Positions 1-10,690 of a stretch of DNA of 64,000 nucleotides are shown in pieces. The first letter of the stretch is position 1. Every line of letters begins with the position of its first letter. Origin of the DNA: Narthecium ossifragum (Eukaryota > Streptophyta > Magnoliopsida > Dioscoreales > Nartheciaceae); the NCBI GenBank assembly GCA_963920575.1, contig OY986972.1, positions 8,134,010 through 8,198,009 on the forward strand, read 5' to 3'. Under the pieces are notes generated by a model. That model was not told the DNA's origin. It was given only the letters and a program-made list of their open reading frames with translations, and searched no databases. The position numbers were made by a program, and so were the translations under genes.

Positions 1-107
1 AAGTCTTAATATGTACCCTATTTGCCAACACTCGTCTCATAGCATAATACAAGCACATATTGCAGAGAGCAAAGGTAGGGATTTTAGTTTGCTAGTTCAT
101 GATCTAC

Positions 108-674
108 CTGCAAGGATTGCTAGAAAAAATAGCATTGGGAACGTGCGTTTGAAGTTCTTCGGTTAGATATTTTGGCAATGCACACCTTTGGAGAACTTTG
201 GATGGGCCTATAATTGTCAAGCAGGAAAGGGTTACCATTGAGACTGGACAGAAAGCCAAGGATAAAAAAGTCTCTACATTTACGAAGAAGAATGAGTCTC
301 CAAGCTGAAGCAGAAAAGTAGATGAAAGAAACATTTCCCCTTAGGACACAAAAAGATCGAATGTAGAATAACTCTAACTATTTACCCACAGTGCGTCAGC
401 TATGTTGCCAATGTAGCACAACTCTCAAAACTATCCATGAAATGGTAATTTATGCAGCTAAGCTAAAGTCCCCAAGTTCGAATATGAGTGTATGAATAGA
501 CAAGTGAAATGGCCAATTGAATCAGGAACCTACCTTTGTAAAACAAAATGGAGAATTCTCAAGGAAAATCATGAGAAAGCAAAGTTTGAGCATACCTGCG
601 TCATCAAAACTTGGAATAAACAAGAAACGACTTTGCTCTTTTAGCCTTGGATGAACCTCGATCATCACCCCAAG
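108..674 (-). CDS. DPB2: DNA polymerase epsilon subunit 2 (subunit B), two internal exons, partial
   Basis: Two minus-strand exons are visible. The upstream one runs from about 674 (start approximate) to 596 and encodes LGVMIEVHPRLKEQSRFLF followed by IPSFDDAG. It ends at a canonical CAG|GTATG donor. The next runs 207-108 between TATAG| and CAG|GTAG and encodes KVLQRCALPKYLTEELQ then THVPNAIFSSNPCR. Joining them in phase gives a continuous DDAGPSK...NPCR stretch, which I recognise as the phosphoesterase-like domain of the non-catalytic B subunit of DNA polymerase epsilon, a nuclear replication protein. A TACTAAC branch-point-like motif lies just before the first exon. The N-terminal exons were not found, and the C-terminal exons would lie left of the window. 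An intact gene cannot be told from a gene fragment here. Confidence 0.72.
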
Positions 675-794
675 CTTTCCAAACAGCATCATGTTAGTAA
701 ATATTTCAATTCTCAGTAAAAGCTTTGTAAGATATGAAAAGTTTGATAGTTCAAACTCCAACAAATTGAATTGAAAGCGGATGTCATCTTACTC

Positions 795-1061
795 TTAGGG
801 TGTGTTTGGCAGCGACAGATCCCTGTGGATCCACGGGATGGGTGGACGCGTAGATTCCATCCGGTAGGATCCACATGTTTGGATCTCACGGCGGGATCCA
901 CGTGTTTGGATCTCATGGCAGATCCCAGAAAATGGGATCCACCCAAGGGCGGATCCCATTTTCAGCATCCGCTCGATTAGAGTGGACGCCGTGTGTGGGA
1001 TCCGCCCCCGCGAATACCATCCCGCGGGTACCACGGATCTCGCACATCAAACGCCCCCTTA
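795..1061. mobile_element. Tourist-like (PIF/Harbinger) MITE
   Basis: The ends are inverted: GGGTGTGTTTGG on the left and, on the other strand, GGGGGCGTTTGA on the right, both continuing into a GATCC-rich segment. The flanks are TTA on both sides (795-797 and 1059-1061), the 3-bp target duplication typical of Tourist elements. The body (798-1058) has no coding capacity and is packed with GGATCC and GGATCCAC repeats. It sits just upstream of the polymerase epsilon exons, probably in an intron of that gene. Confidence 0.75.
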
Positions 1062-1354
1062 ATACACTCCCTATCCTCCTCTCTAGTCCAATCGAGAGTG
1101 AATTCTTTCTAAAAATAAGATGCATCTAGAAAACTATTACTCTAGAATTCATACTTGTATACTTTCACATCATGAATGATCTAGACTTACTAGGATACGG
1201 ACATTCAACCCCGTTTTCATATTAACATTTACAAGCATCACTTTGCCACTTAAGCATCCAAAAGCATCTAGATCTTTCTATCCCTGATCTTCAAGTATAC
1301 ATGATGCTAAGACATCAACATGGTATATAAATTTATGTGATACAAGGTATTTAG
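1062..1354. other. Unassigned AT-rich sequence
   Basis: No exon, repeat or terminus was recognised. If the polymerase epsilon gene is intact this may be intron or upstream sequence. Confidence 0.3.
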
Positions 1355-1759
1355 CTACAAAGTATCTGGCAAATTAATGGGGGAGAAAAAGAATGTTTGT
1401 GGTTTACTACTCATCTTCAACAAGAGCATGATCTGACCAGGCAATAGGAACCTGAGAGAATTTGATGCATTTCTGATTATGGTGAGAAATGTAATGACTT
1501 GGTGGAAATACCTTCCAACAAGTGAGAGTAAGGCGAGTAAAATAAGTTCGATAATAATTTCAACATGCAACAAATGCAATAAATTATAGTTGGGTGCTAC
1601 GAGCAAATCTCTTGCAAGCTGAGTAAAGTCGTGTGCATGGAAGATATTCGGATATGTCTTCTTGTTCTTCCCGAAGATGGGAATTGCTGAGTAGAGCTCA
1701 GGGACACTGGAGTGCACTACAGAGGAGGAGGAGGAAGAGAGAGAGAAGGTGGTCCCCAA
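1355..1759 (-). CDS. Unrecognised 134-codon ORF, possibly first exon(s) of a minus-strand gene
   Basis: An open frame begins MGTTFSLSSSSSSVV and contains a protein-like stretch, IFGKNKKTYPNIFHAHDFTQ. The plus-strand motif TAGGGTTT (1800-1807; AAACCCTA on the coding strand) lies about 40 bp upstream of the ATG, resembling the telo-box of plant promoters. A possible AAG|GTATTT donor and CTCTCAG acceptor lie inside the frame. A second reading of the 3' part ends PIAWSDHALVEDE and stop, which could be the true C-terminus after splicing. I do not recognise the family and assign no function. Confidence 0.3.
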   Translation of the reverse strand: MGTTFSLSSSSSSVVHSSVPELYSAIPIFGKNKKTYPNIFHAHDFTQLARDLLVAPNYNLLHLLHVEIIIELILLALLSLVGRYFHQVITFLTIIRNASNSLRFLLPGQIMLLLKMSSKPQTFFFSPINLPDTL

Positions 1760-2197
1760 GACAAAGAATGTTCGTCGAGAGAGGAGGTGGGGGGTTAGCT
1801 AGGGTTTAGGATAGGGTGGAGTTAGACTTTAGGTGGAGAGAGGGTAATGGATGGCCTAGATTTGATTGGAATAAGTAATCTAGATCCTATGATGTAGATT
1901 AGATAATGAGTAAGTAATCTTGGATGGCTAGGATCAGACTTCCTAAATTAATAAGAATCAAGGGTTAGGATTAAAGTAGGTAAGTATGAAATTAAAGTAG
2001 GCCTAGATTTTCTTGTATATTACACAATTATATAATATCGAAAGATAGGGATTCTATAGTCCCAACTAAAAAAGAATGAATAGTATTTTCCTCCCAATAG
2101 GTCTGTAAGAGAGGAAAGAGTTAGATGCTATAGAGTGGACGGATATGAGAGATAGAATGGCTCAAGAGATGTGATCGCAATGATAACCTTGTTTTTA
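1760..2197. other. Spacer up to the MULE target duplication
   Basis: AT-rich sequence without recognisable coding potential. It ends with TTGTTTTTA (2189-2197), the left copy of the 9-bp target duplication of the MULE. Confidence 0.6.
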
Positions 2198-2246
2198 GGG
2201 CAAATAACACTTGACTGTCCTGTAATTTAGGAAATGTTCAGTTTAG
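2198..2246 (+). repeat. MULE left terminal inverted repeat
   Basis: 49 bp from GGGCAAATAACAC to GTTCAGTTTAG, matching the reverse complement of 32369-32417 with six differences by eye. Confidence 0.88.
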
Positions 2247-2709
2247 ACCTTATAGTTTAAAACCGTTCAAAATGAACCCTATATTTTCAAAACTGATCGA
2301 TTTACTACCAAACGCCCAACGACGTTAATATTCCTGACGGTAAACCGACACGTGCTTCACACATGACCACTTTTTACCTGTTTTCCTTACAAATATCACC
2401 CCGTTAGTCAAAAGGGTTTTAGGGTTTGTATCTTTTATTGACCGCGACGCCACCGGAGTCCATCCACCGCCTCTTCGCATGCCAGGCGGAATCTCCATTG
2501 TCAACGAGGACAACACAGTTCCTAGGGTAGTTCCCCCTATATATTGCCCCATATTAGTGCTCTTCTATCGTGTCCTAATGGTTGAAGATTGCTGTCGTTG
2601 TGGTCCTAATGATGTTTAATGCTACTTTCTGTGTAATTTTGTGGTCCCAGTGATTTTAACATGTTTTTAAAGTTGTTTAATGCTACTTTCCATGTAATTT
2701 TGTATGGGT

Positions 2710-3000
2710 TCATTGTTTATTGTGATGCTTTCTTTGTTTTGTCATTGCTTACAACATGTTGTGGTTCTGGTGCTGGGATTGACATGTGCTTTATGTTGCT
2801 TAGGGTTTGTTTACTTGTTAATTATTTATTGTGATATTTACATTGTTTCACAACATTGTTTCACAACATTGTTTATTGTGATGTTTTCCTTGTTTCATCA
2901 CTGCCTATATATGTAAAGTATCCAGTGTTGATTGTTTTCCTTCTTTGGTTACTCTTTTTAATTGTTCGTTGTGATGTTTACATTATTTCACAACATGCAT
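2710..3000 (+). repeat. Degenerate subterminal repeats of the MULE, left side
   Basis: Variants of TTTATTGTGATGTTTACATT followed by GTTTCACAACAT recur about five times. Such subterminal repeats, located between the terminal repeat and the transposase start, are a usual place for transposase-binding sites; the binding role is inference. Confidence 0.6.
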
Positions 3001-3057
3001 GAACAATTTTTGAGCAACAATGCATGGCAGCTATTTTTCTATCTATCTGTACACGTG

Positions 3058-3160
3058 ATGCTCCATGTAGGATGGATGAATTATTCACAATTATACTACA
3101 TAATGGGGGGTGTTTCCAACACACCTTCAAATGGACTAGCCTATGTAGGGGGTTAGGTGA
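3058..3160 (+). pseudogene. N-terminal fragment of the MULE transposase
   Basis: The frame YYIMGGVSNTPSNGLAYVGG is followed by TAG. At 7681 the frame resumes as VQYVDNFEPHRLG, so the two pieces fit together as the start of a mudrA-type transposase whose N-terminal module typically has a GG-rich motif just before the VxYVDNxxPD-like segment. The interruption at 3161-7679 is an LTR insertion flanked by GGTGA and GGTGC. The TAG (3154-3156) sits where a sense codon would be expected. Candidate start codons are at 3058 and 3076. Confidence 0.7.
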
Positions 3161-3767
3161 TGTGAGGTCTCGAATTTGAAAAACACGGACTAAACCGCGT
3201 GTGCATAGGCTAGGGAGAGCCTATGGATGTGGTTGGGCCACGTGGTAGGGAGGGCTGCGGGCGGCGGCTTGAAGGGTGGCACTGATGCCGAGCTCCGGTG
3301 AGGAGTGGGGACGAGGGAGAAAGACCAGAGCAAGGGAAAAAGGAGAGAGAGTGGAGAAAGAGAGGGAAGGGTGTAATAATGTGTAGTAGGAGACGCCATG
3401 ATAAGTTGTTGTTTGGGCTGATGGTAGTCACGTGCGTGTCAAGTGACCAGTTTACCGTCAGCCCACATAACGTCGTTGGGGGGTTTGGACCACTTTGCCC
3501 TATTATTATAACTTGGTGGTATCGAATTACAAATCCCAAACCTAGTGGTACCAAAGTGCAGTGTACCAGAATGCAAAAATCCCTTATATGAAATTGTGCA
3601 TATTTGGGCATTTTTGTGTTGTGCATCACATATAGGTTGGTGTGAGTCAACTTTGCTGTAAATCCGGGGCCCTCGAGTAGCCCGGATCATGATTGGGTCC
3701 GTGTCGGGTCTTGTCGTCTAGGTGAGAGGGTCTAGGCTTGTTTTCGACAACCCTAAGATGGTGGATA

Positions 3768-6700
3768 TGTGAGGACCCGTACCTTCAACCCGGTTCGACC
3801 GTGTAGGTCGAGGGTTTGGTTTGGTCGGTTTGTTTTGATTGGCTTTGCTTTGAGATCTTTTGATCGTTGTGGCTCCGGGGGTAATTTGGTAAATTACCTT
3901 GGCGGAGTTGGTTTCACACATGCGTAATGCACACATGACCATGTATATTGTATGTGAATGATTAGACCCTTAGGTGGGCCACGATCAGAAGATCGGAGTT
4001 CGATCGTAGACGATCGAAATTGAATGGTTGTGATTGGCTCTGGCCGATCGATTGTCCGTGGGCCGGACTTAGAGGATAAATAGCCTCTTTCTCTCCTTTA
4101 GGGTTTCTTTTCTCATCTAATCCATGGAGGAGGGCTTTGCTGCAGCTAAGGAGGAGGAGCGCCATCCAAAGGCTTGGGATCAAGGATCTGGAGGGATTTA
4201 GCAATTCCTAAGGTAGGGTTTCTATTCTAAACTTGGTTTAGACTCTACTAGAGTAGGATTAACCTTTGTTGGAGCATGCTAGCTTAGGGTTTGTGTGCCT
4301 CTTTGGTTTCCTCTTGCTCTTCTTGCATCTATTCTTCTCCTAATGCCTCTATTGTTGTAGTTCTTTGGGTTTGAGTGCTTTTGGTTGGTTTTCCTTATCC
4401 CTCTCCTTAGATCTATGCTTATTTAGCCCCTATTAATGAATCCTTTTATTAGTTTTTAGATCTAATTTTTCTAATATGTTCCCCTATCTGTAGTAATGTT
4501 GGATTTATAGTTTCATAGCATTTGGATGTGTTTTGTTGGGGATTCGACGAATTCATTCTCGGATTTTCACAGTTTGCCTCCAAAATCTCTTTCAAACCCA
4601 CTCCTTCTTCAAACTGCTAATTATCCGTATGGAATCTCGTGAAGCTTCCTTCATCAAAGTTGTAGATTCTCGAGTCTAATTCCATATTCAAGTAATTTCA
4701 TATTTTTATGAGTTTTCTATGAGTTATAGTGAATTATCTCGTGGACTGTGACGTAGCAGACTTTTCACCATTTTAGGGTTTTCTTGGTTGATTGTTTGAG
4801 TGGTGTTTGGATGATTTCCTGACCTCTGATTCTTCTAAAATTTTGATATTGTATATGGCATAGGACAGATGCTACCTACAGAGTTTGGAAGGTTTTCAAT
4901 GAATTTTGTGACATTTATGGCCTTTTCTCTATTTCGGGCCGAAGGTTGTATTTTGGGGATTTTATTGGTTTCGATCTTCAATTGGGTTCAATTTTGGATA
5001 TATCATTCCTAATGATGAATAGGGTCTATCTGTAAATTTTTAGTGAATTTGGATAAGTTTTGTAGGGTTTATGGCATATTTTCTATTTCAGGCATTTCTC
5101 GTTGAGCTTTGGGTTTTTCATCGACTCGCGATGGATTTCGCGCTCGTATTGACTTGATTCTTTGATACGTTATGGAATACCATATTAGGATACTTGCTAG
5201 ATAATGAAGATGGAATTTTTATACAATCGATGTAATTTATGCTATGTATGCGACTACTCTAAGCATGTTATAGATGTGACTCTCTATTGTTAATGATATA
5301 TGTTTATCCATAATTCTATCATGCTACGGGTGCATCTTTAGTCTAACATACTCTAATGGTATCATCTTCCTTAACTCTTTGTGGGTTAATCGAGGGAGTC
5401 ATGCCCATCGGGAATGTTTAAATTAAACGGGCTGAAGGTATGCATTTGTTTGATGATTGATGTCATGCATGGTTTGGCTATAATATGTATGTATGCTCGT
5501 ATGCTTCATTTATACTTGTTAAATGCTAAATGTCTATAATATATGCATATCCCATGAGATGTTCGATGAAATGCCAAAAAGAGATGGCACGAGATAAACT
5601 ACTGTGAAATATTATGTGTGGTTAATCAATGCATAGCTTGCATGTTGGTAAGCCTTGTAGAGGCACGAGTGGCTATTTTTTTCATTATTGGTTTGTTTCA
5701 TGTTATGGGATGCTAGTAAGCTCTTGAGGAGTTTGGATGCTCAATGCATGGCTTGATGCTAGTGAACTCATGATAGGTTATAATGATAACTTTATGTTAT
5801 ATCTATGCCTTGTTAGCCTCTTGTATGCCTATGTAATCCTAGCCTTGCATATGCTTATTTGTTTAGCTCTCTTTTAGCATAATACATGCTATTCTTGACA
5901 TATTTGATGAAATGTCATATAAAGACACCTAGGCTAGTTGATTGTGCAGGCTCATGCATAATGTTTGCATTAGAGACATTTAGGCTAGGTGGTAGGCGAT
6001 GGGTTCGATTGCTGATCCGAAGGTCTCAGGTAGCCCGGATCTAGATGAGTTTAGGCCGGGGTCGGGTCTAGGTGCTTACGATCGAGGCTATAGGTAGACT
6101 TGGGTCTCCGTGATCGATCGAGGCTTTAGGAGAATGAATCTAGAATCCAAGTTAGATGAGAAGAATTAAATTGTTATCGCTTCGAGAATTGATTCACCTC
6201 TGGAACCTTAGTCTTAGTGACTATTGGGAGGTAGCCTAATGTCTGCTGGTCGATGCTGATTCAGCTGGACCCACAGTTGGCAGGGTAATAGCCCGGATTG
6301 TGGTGGAGAGCGATGGGTCGATTATGAGCTTGGGCTTAGGTTGTGACTTCCCTTGAGCTAAGACTTAAGCACCATATTACATTGTTTATTATATCAGTTA
6401 TATTAGTTAGCTCCTTGTGTCTCATTAGTTCATCACCTGCTGGGCATTGTTGCTCACCCTACCTGGCTGCATCGACGATGTAGGTCGATGCAGTTCCTTC
6501 TTTTAGGTAGCCTTCAGATGATGGCGTGACATTCTCGAGGTGATTGAGGATTTGGAGTTTCGAGGAGTTCTTCTACAACTTATTCATAGTTTCAATCAGT
6601 AATGTATCCATTTATGTATAATCCGATGTAGTTGAGGACAGAATTGTGTAATTCCTAAATTCTTGTATTTGAAAAAGTTTGTAATATTCATTATTGTAAA

Positions 6701-6857
6701 TTCAAAGTTTGTAATAGTTAGCTATTTACATCCTTACCATTTGTATAATTGTTTTAATTTATTAGTGGTTGTACTATGTGCGCCAATTTGAAATGTTGAA
6801 CTGGTATGGGTGGCTAACGCCTCGATCTGGATGGGTTTTATGGGTCGGGGCATGATA
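3768..6857 (+). mobile_element. Nested solo LTR, Tekay-type
   Basis: It starts TGTGAGGACCCGTACC, almost the same as the start of the solo LTR at 58730-61368 read on its own strand, and ends GGGTCGGGGCATGATA where relatives have GTGTGACA. Flanks are GGATA (3763-3767) and GGATC (6858-6862), a 4/5 match. A TATA-like GGATAAATAGCC lies at 4074-4085. The 3.1-kb body has no coding capacity; it is long AT-rich leader and U5 sequence. Confidence 0.62.
3980..4065 (+). promoter_or_regulatory. GATCG-rich palindrome cluster upstream of an LTR TATA box
   Basis: Repeated AGATCGG, CGATCG and GACGATCG motifs sit 20-100 bp upstream of GGATAAATAGCC in the solo LTR 3768-6857. The position matches similar clusters in the other LTRs of this window. 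The function is not known; enhancer-like is inference. Confidence 0.45.
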
Positions 6858-7680
6858 GGATCCCTTAGGTTGGTCGAGGTTAACCCAATGCCGAGTCCCT
6901 AGAGTTTGAGCTGGTGCATGCGGCCCTTGCGCATTAGTGGGCAGAGGTGTGGGCTGGCATCTTTGATGTTTGGTATTCGCTTTGTGGGCGTCTTGCTGAG
7001 TCGGATGGCCGTAAATCCTCCTCTGTAGGCCTGATGGGTAGGGAAGGTCCGGTGTACTGGATATGTTACTTGTGATGTGACTTTAGTTGTTTTGTTTCCA
7101 TACTGTGCTTTGTCTCACCCTACTCGCGCTGCTACCTGCAGACGAGCCGTCTGGAGCTGCCGGACAGAGCAAGCAGCGCTGAGGTTGTCGTCTGTAGGCT
7201 TTTCGAGCGTCTTTTGAGTGTTAGATTACTTGCAATAGGAGTGAGTTTGAGTTTGTACGCTAGAGGGGCATTTATAATTATTAATTTTGTATAACTCAGA
7301 GATGCACTTTTGGATTATTATGCCTCCTATAACTTTGGGTTTTGATATATATATTGGAAAGTTCAGTATTGATCATTGTATATTTTTTTACATGTAGACT
7401 TATGTATGTTGAGATACTTTTGGGAGTGTGGCCTTTATGTTTAATGTCAGTAATTGTAACTTCGGGGCGAAGGTATCCCCTTGTGATATATTGCAAACAC
7501 TTTCATTATGTTTAAAAGTATCATCGCATGTTATTGATGCATGATCATAGGGAATGTATTAAATGTGTTGATTGATTGGACAGTTTCGTTCATACGCCCG
7601 TGCCCAAAGGTCATGTCAATTTTTTTTTATAAAAAATTTGAGGTATTTTTTGGATGTTGTTTTGGGATGGGGCGTGACAG

Positions 7681-10668
7681 GTGCAATATGTGGATAATTT
7701 TGAACCTCACAGGTTGGGAATATTAGAGTTTGAAGGGATCCTTAAAGAACTAGCTTATCCTGAAGCTAGGAAATTTTGGTACTTGGAGCCAGGGGCAAAT
7801 CTCATGTGGAATAATTTAAGAGAATTAATGACCGATCGAGATGTGCTTGTTATGGGACCATTAGGGCTAGATGCTGGATCTATAGATGTATACATTGAGC
7901 ACATCATAAGTGAGTCAGAAGAAATCAGAATTCCTATGCTTACTTGTCCCGAGGATGAAGTTGATGCAGTGGAAAGGGAGCTAGAGGTGGAAATGGTGCA
8001 TGTGGTAGAAAGAGAATAGGAAGTGTTAGAAGAAGAGGTTGTTCACATTTCAGATGAGGCTGCTGACATTTCAGGTGAGGTTGTGGTGGAAAATGAAAGG
8101 CTTGGTAAAACCAAAGCTATTGTTGTTGATGAGGATGTTTGTGAGGGTTTTGTGACTGAGTCCTCATGCAATAGTTCCTATGAGCCAGAGGACAGTGATG
8201 ATGAGGCTGATGATTGCCTCTACAAGGCAATCGTAGAGGGTAGTTTCTAGTCCTTTAATTTGTCTGCTGGAGAGGGTGAAATTGGGGAATCAGATGCTGA
8301 GGAGATGGCTGAGATAGGTTATGTGTCAGATTGCCTACCATCAGATGAGCTGTATATTCTCCCTGTTGATTCAGATGATGAACCAGCTGTTAAGTATTCA
8401 AAGTATAGTGAAAGAAAAACTGAAGACAATGAAAGCCCTTTTGTGATTGGCATGACTTTTGCTGCACATGAAGATTTGAAGGATGCCATCAAAGAGTATG
8501 CCATGAAGGGTGGCCATAATTTGACATTCAGGAAGATTGAAAAGGACAGAATTACAATTGAATGTGAAGAGATGCAAGGAGGAGAGGGTGAGGAAGAGGA
8601 AAAAAGTCCTTAGAGGTTACATGCAAGTGCACTGCAGAGGACTAAGACATTTCAAGTGAGGACCTTGATGGATAAGCACATACTCTGCTAGGACATTTCA
8701 AGTGAGAACCTTGACTGATAAGCACATATGCTGTAGGGAACACCCATATAAATTTGCGAAGTTTGGTTGGCTGGCCAAAAAGTACAGAAATGAGTTTAGA
8801 CTCAACCCAGACATGAAAACCATTAGCTTCATAGATAGGGTAAAGGCATATTATAATTTAGAAATCATTCAGGCATTTAGAAGCAGGGACAAGGCTGTAG
8901 GGTTCTTGGAGGGAAGTTGGGCTGAACAATATGGTCATGTGAGGGACTACTACCAAGAGATACTTCGGAGTAGCCCTGATAGCACTTGTAAGATCAAGAC
9001 AAATATGGGACCAGATGGGAAACTTTATTTTGAGAGGTTGTACTTGTGCTTGCATGCTTGCAAGGTGGGCTTGAGGGCTGGTTGTAGGTTAGTTATAGGC
9101 TTGGATGGTTGCCATTTGAAGGGCCCATATGGTGGCCAGTTGTTGGCAGCTGTTGGTGTAGATGCAAATGACCAAATATTCCCCTTCACATTTGCTGCAG
9201 TAGAGATTGAGAACAAGAAAGCATTGGTGTGATTTTTGGAGCTTTCTGCCAATGACATTGGTTTTGTCACAGGATCATTATGGACTGTGATTACAGACCA
9301 GCAAAAGGTATGACTTATGAACTCAGCATCTCTTAGGGTTTGTTAACTGTCAACTAATGCTTGGTTGAATTTGTTATCTGTTAATAAATTGTTCATCAAC
9401 TATGCTTGATTGAATTTGTTTCAGGGATTGATTCCAATAATTGAAGCTATCATGTTAGGCTCTGAACACAGATTTTGTGTTAGGCACCTCTACCAAAACT
9501 TCAGCAAGGTGCACAAGGACAAGCATATGACAAAATTGATGTGTGTAGCTGCAAAAGCAACAACCAAGCCTCATTTTGATCTTGCTATGCAGAAGATCAT
9601 GAAAGAAAGTGAGGATGCATTCATTTACCTAAGAAAATTGGAGCCTAGGTACTGGTGCATACATGCATTCAAGTGGTTCTCATCTAGTGACATGGATACA
9701 AACAATAATGCTGAGTCTTTCAACTCTATGATCAATATTGCTAGATAGAAGTCCATAATCAGTATGTTTAAGGACATCAGGCTTAAGCTGATGACAAAAA
9801 TGAGGGAGAAGATGCAGGTAATTCAAGCAATGAAAGATCAAATTGGGCCAAATATACATAGGAAGCTAGAAGAATTGAAGAGGGAAGCTGGGAAATGGTA
9901 GTGTCACTGGTTTGGAGGATCTGAATTTGAAGTTGAGGGTTTAGCTTATAGATTTATAGTGAATCTGGATGCTAAAACCTGGACATGCAATGTTTGGGGT
10001 CCGACTGGGCTTCCTTGTCCCCATGCAATCTCTAGTATAATTCATGATAGGAAGAAGGTTGAAGACTATGTAAGTCATTGGTATAAGAAGGACAAGTACA
10101 TGCAATGTTACTCAGCCTGGATTAGACTTGTGAATGGTCCTATTCTGTAGGAAAAGACACTTGGAGATCCCATACTACCTCCTCCTTACTGGAGGCAGCT
10201 TGAAAGGCCTAAAAACTGAGGAAAAGGCAACATGATGAGCTAGAAAACAATTCAAAGCTCAAGAGAAGGAACACAACAGTAAGGTGCAAGAATTGCCAGG
10301 GTTTGGGTCATAACAAAAGAAGCTACAAGAGAACCCCATGTCCTAAGCCTGTGGAGGGAGTCAATATCACTCCTAGCTCTGGCAAAGGCAGAGGTGGTGA
10401 AACAAACACCCATGCAATTGTTGCTCCAGCTAATGCTCCAGCAACTGGTCATGTCAGAGGCAGAGGTGGTGCAAGAAACCCCCAGCCAGCAATTACTGCT
10501 CCATCATCTGCTGCCCCAACAACTGTTTATGGCAGAGGTAGAGATGGTGGGAGGGGCAGGGTCAGAGGTGGAATGAATAGGGCTTGGATTCCTACAATTG
10601 ATTCAGGAGTAGTTGGTTTCAGGAGAGGTGGAATGGCTTCATGGTTCCCCCAAGATCAACTGCTATAA
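7681..10668 (+). pseudogene. Mutator-type (mudrA-like) transposase, broken
   Basis: The reading starts with VQYVDNFEPHRLGILEFEGI, the N-terminal plant-MULE module, then an acidic linker. The DDE core follows: D in VIGLDGCHLKG (about 9104), D in TVITDQQKG, and E in NNNAESFNSM. A 117-bp intron (9308-9424; AAAAG|GTATG to TTTCAG|GGA) separates the second D from the rest. A SWIM zinc finger is seen (CNVWGPTGLPCPHAI, about 9988-10032), then a zinc knuckle KNCQGLGHNKRSYKR in which the last Cys is replaced, and a Gly/Arg-rich tail. Breaks include TAG at 8017 and 8248, a 46-bp tandem duplication at 8646-8737, TGA at 9230, and stops after INIAR and REAGKW. Not functional as read. Confidence 0.88.
8646..8737 (+). 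repeat. 46-bp tandem duplication inside the transposase
   Basis: Two adjacent copies beginning GACATTTCAAGTGAG (8646 and 8692) differ at a few positions. A 46-bp insert is not a multiple of three, so it breaks the frame just before the HPYKFAKFGWLAKKY segment. Confidence 0.8.
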
Positions 10669-10690
10669 GTTCTCCACCAGACACTGTAAA

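Larger units (their letters stand above)
3161..7679 (+). mobile_element. Solo LTR of a Ty3/gypsy element, itself interrupted
   Basis: It starts TGTGAGGTCTCG and ends GGGATGGGGCGTGACA, the style of the other Tekay LTRs in the window. It is flanked by GGTGA (3156-3160) and GGTGC (7680-7684), a 4/5 target duplication, and cuts the transposase open frame between YVGG and VQYVDN. Without the nested LTR (3768-6857) it is about 1.4 kb. No internal gag or pol is present. Oddly, 3425-3500 read on the minus strand (GGGCAAAGTGG then AACGACGTTA and GACGGTAAAC) resembles a MULE terminus, so part of the left arm may be a small MULE relic. Confidence 0.5.

Noticed and set aside
2704..3156. Phe/Val/Leu-rich plus-strand frames as membrane proteins
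   Set aside because: They are translations of the MULE subterminal repeats; only the last 20-30 codons before 3156 match transposase.
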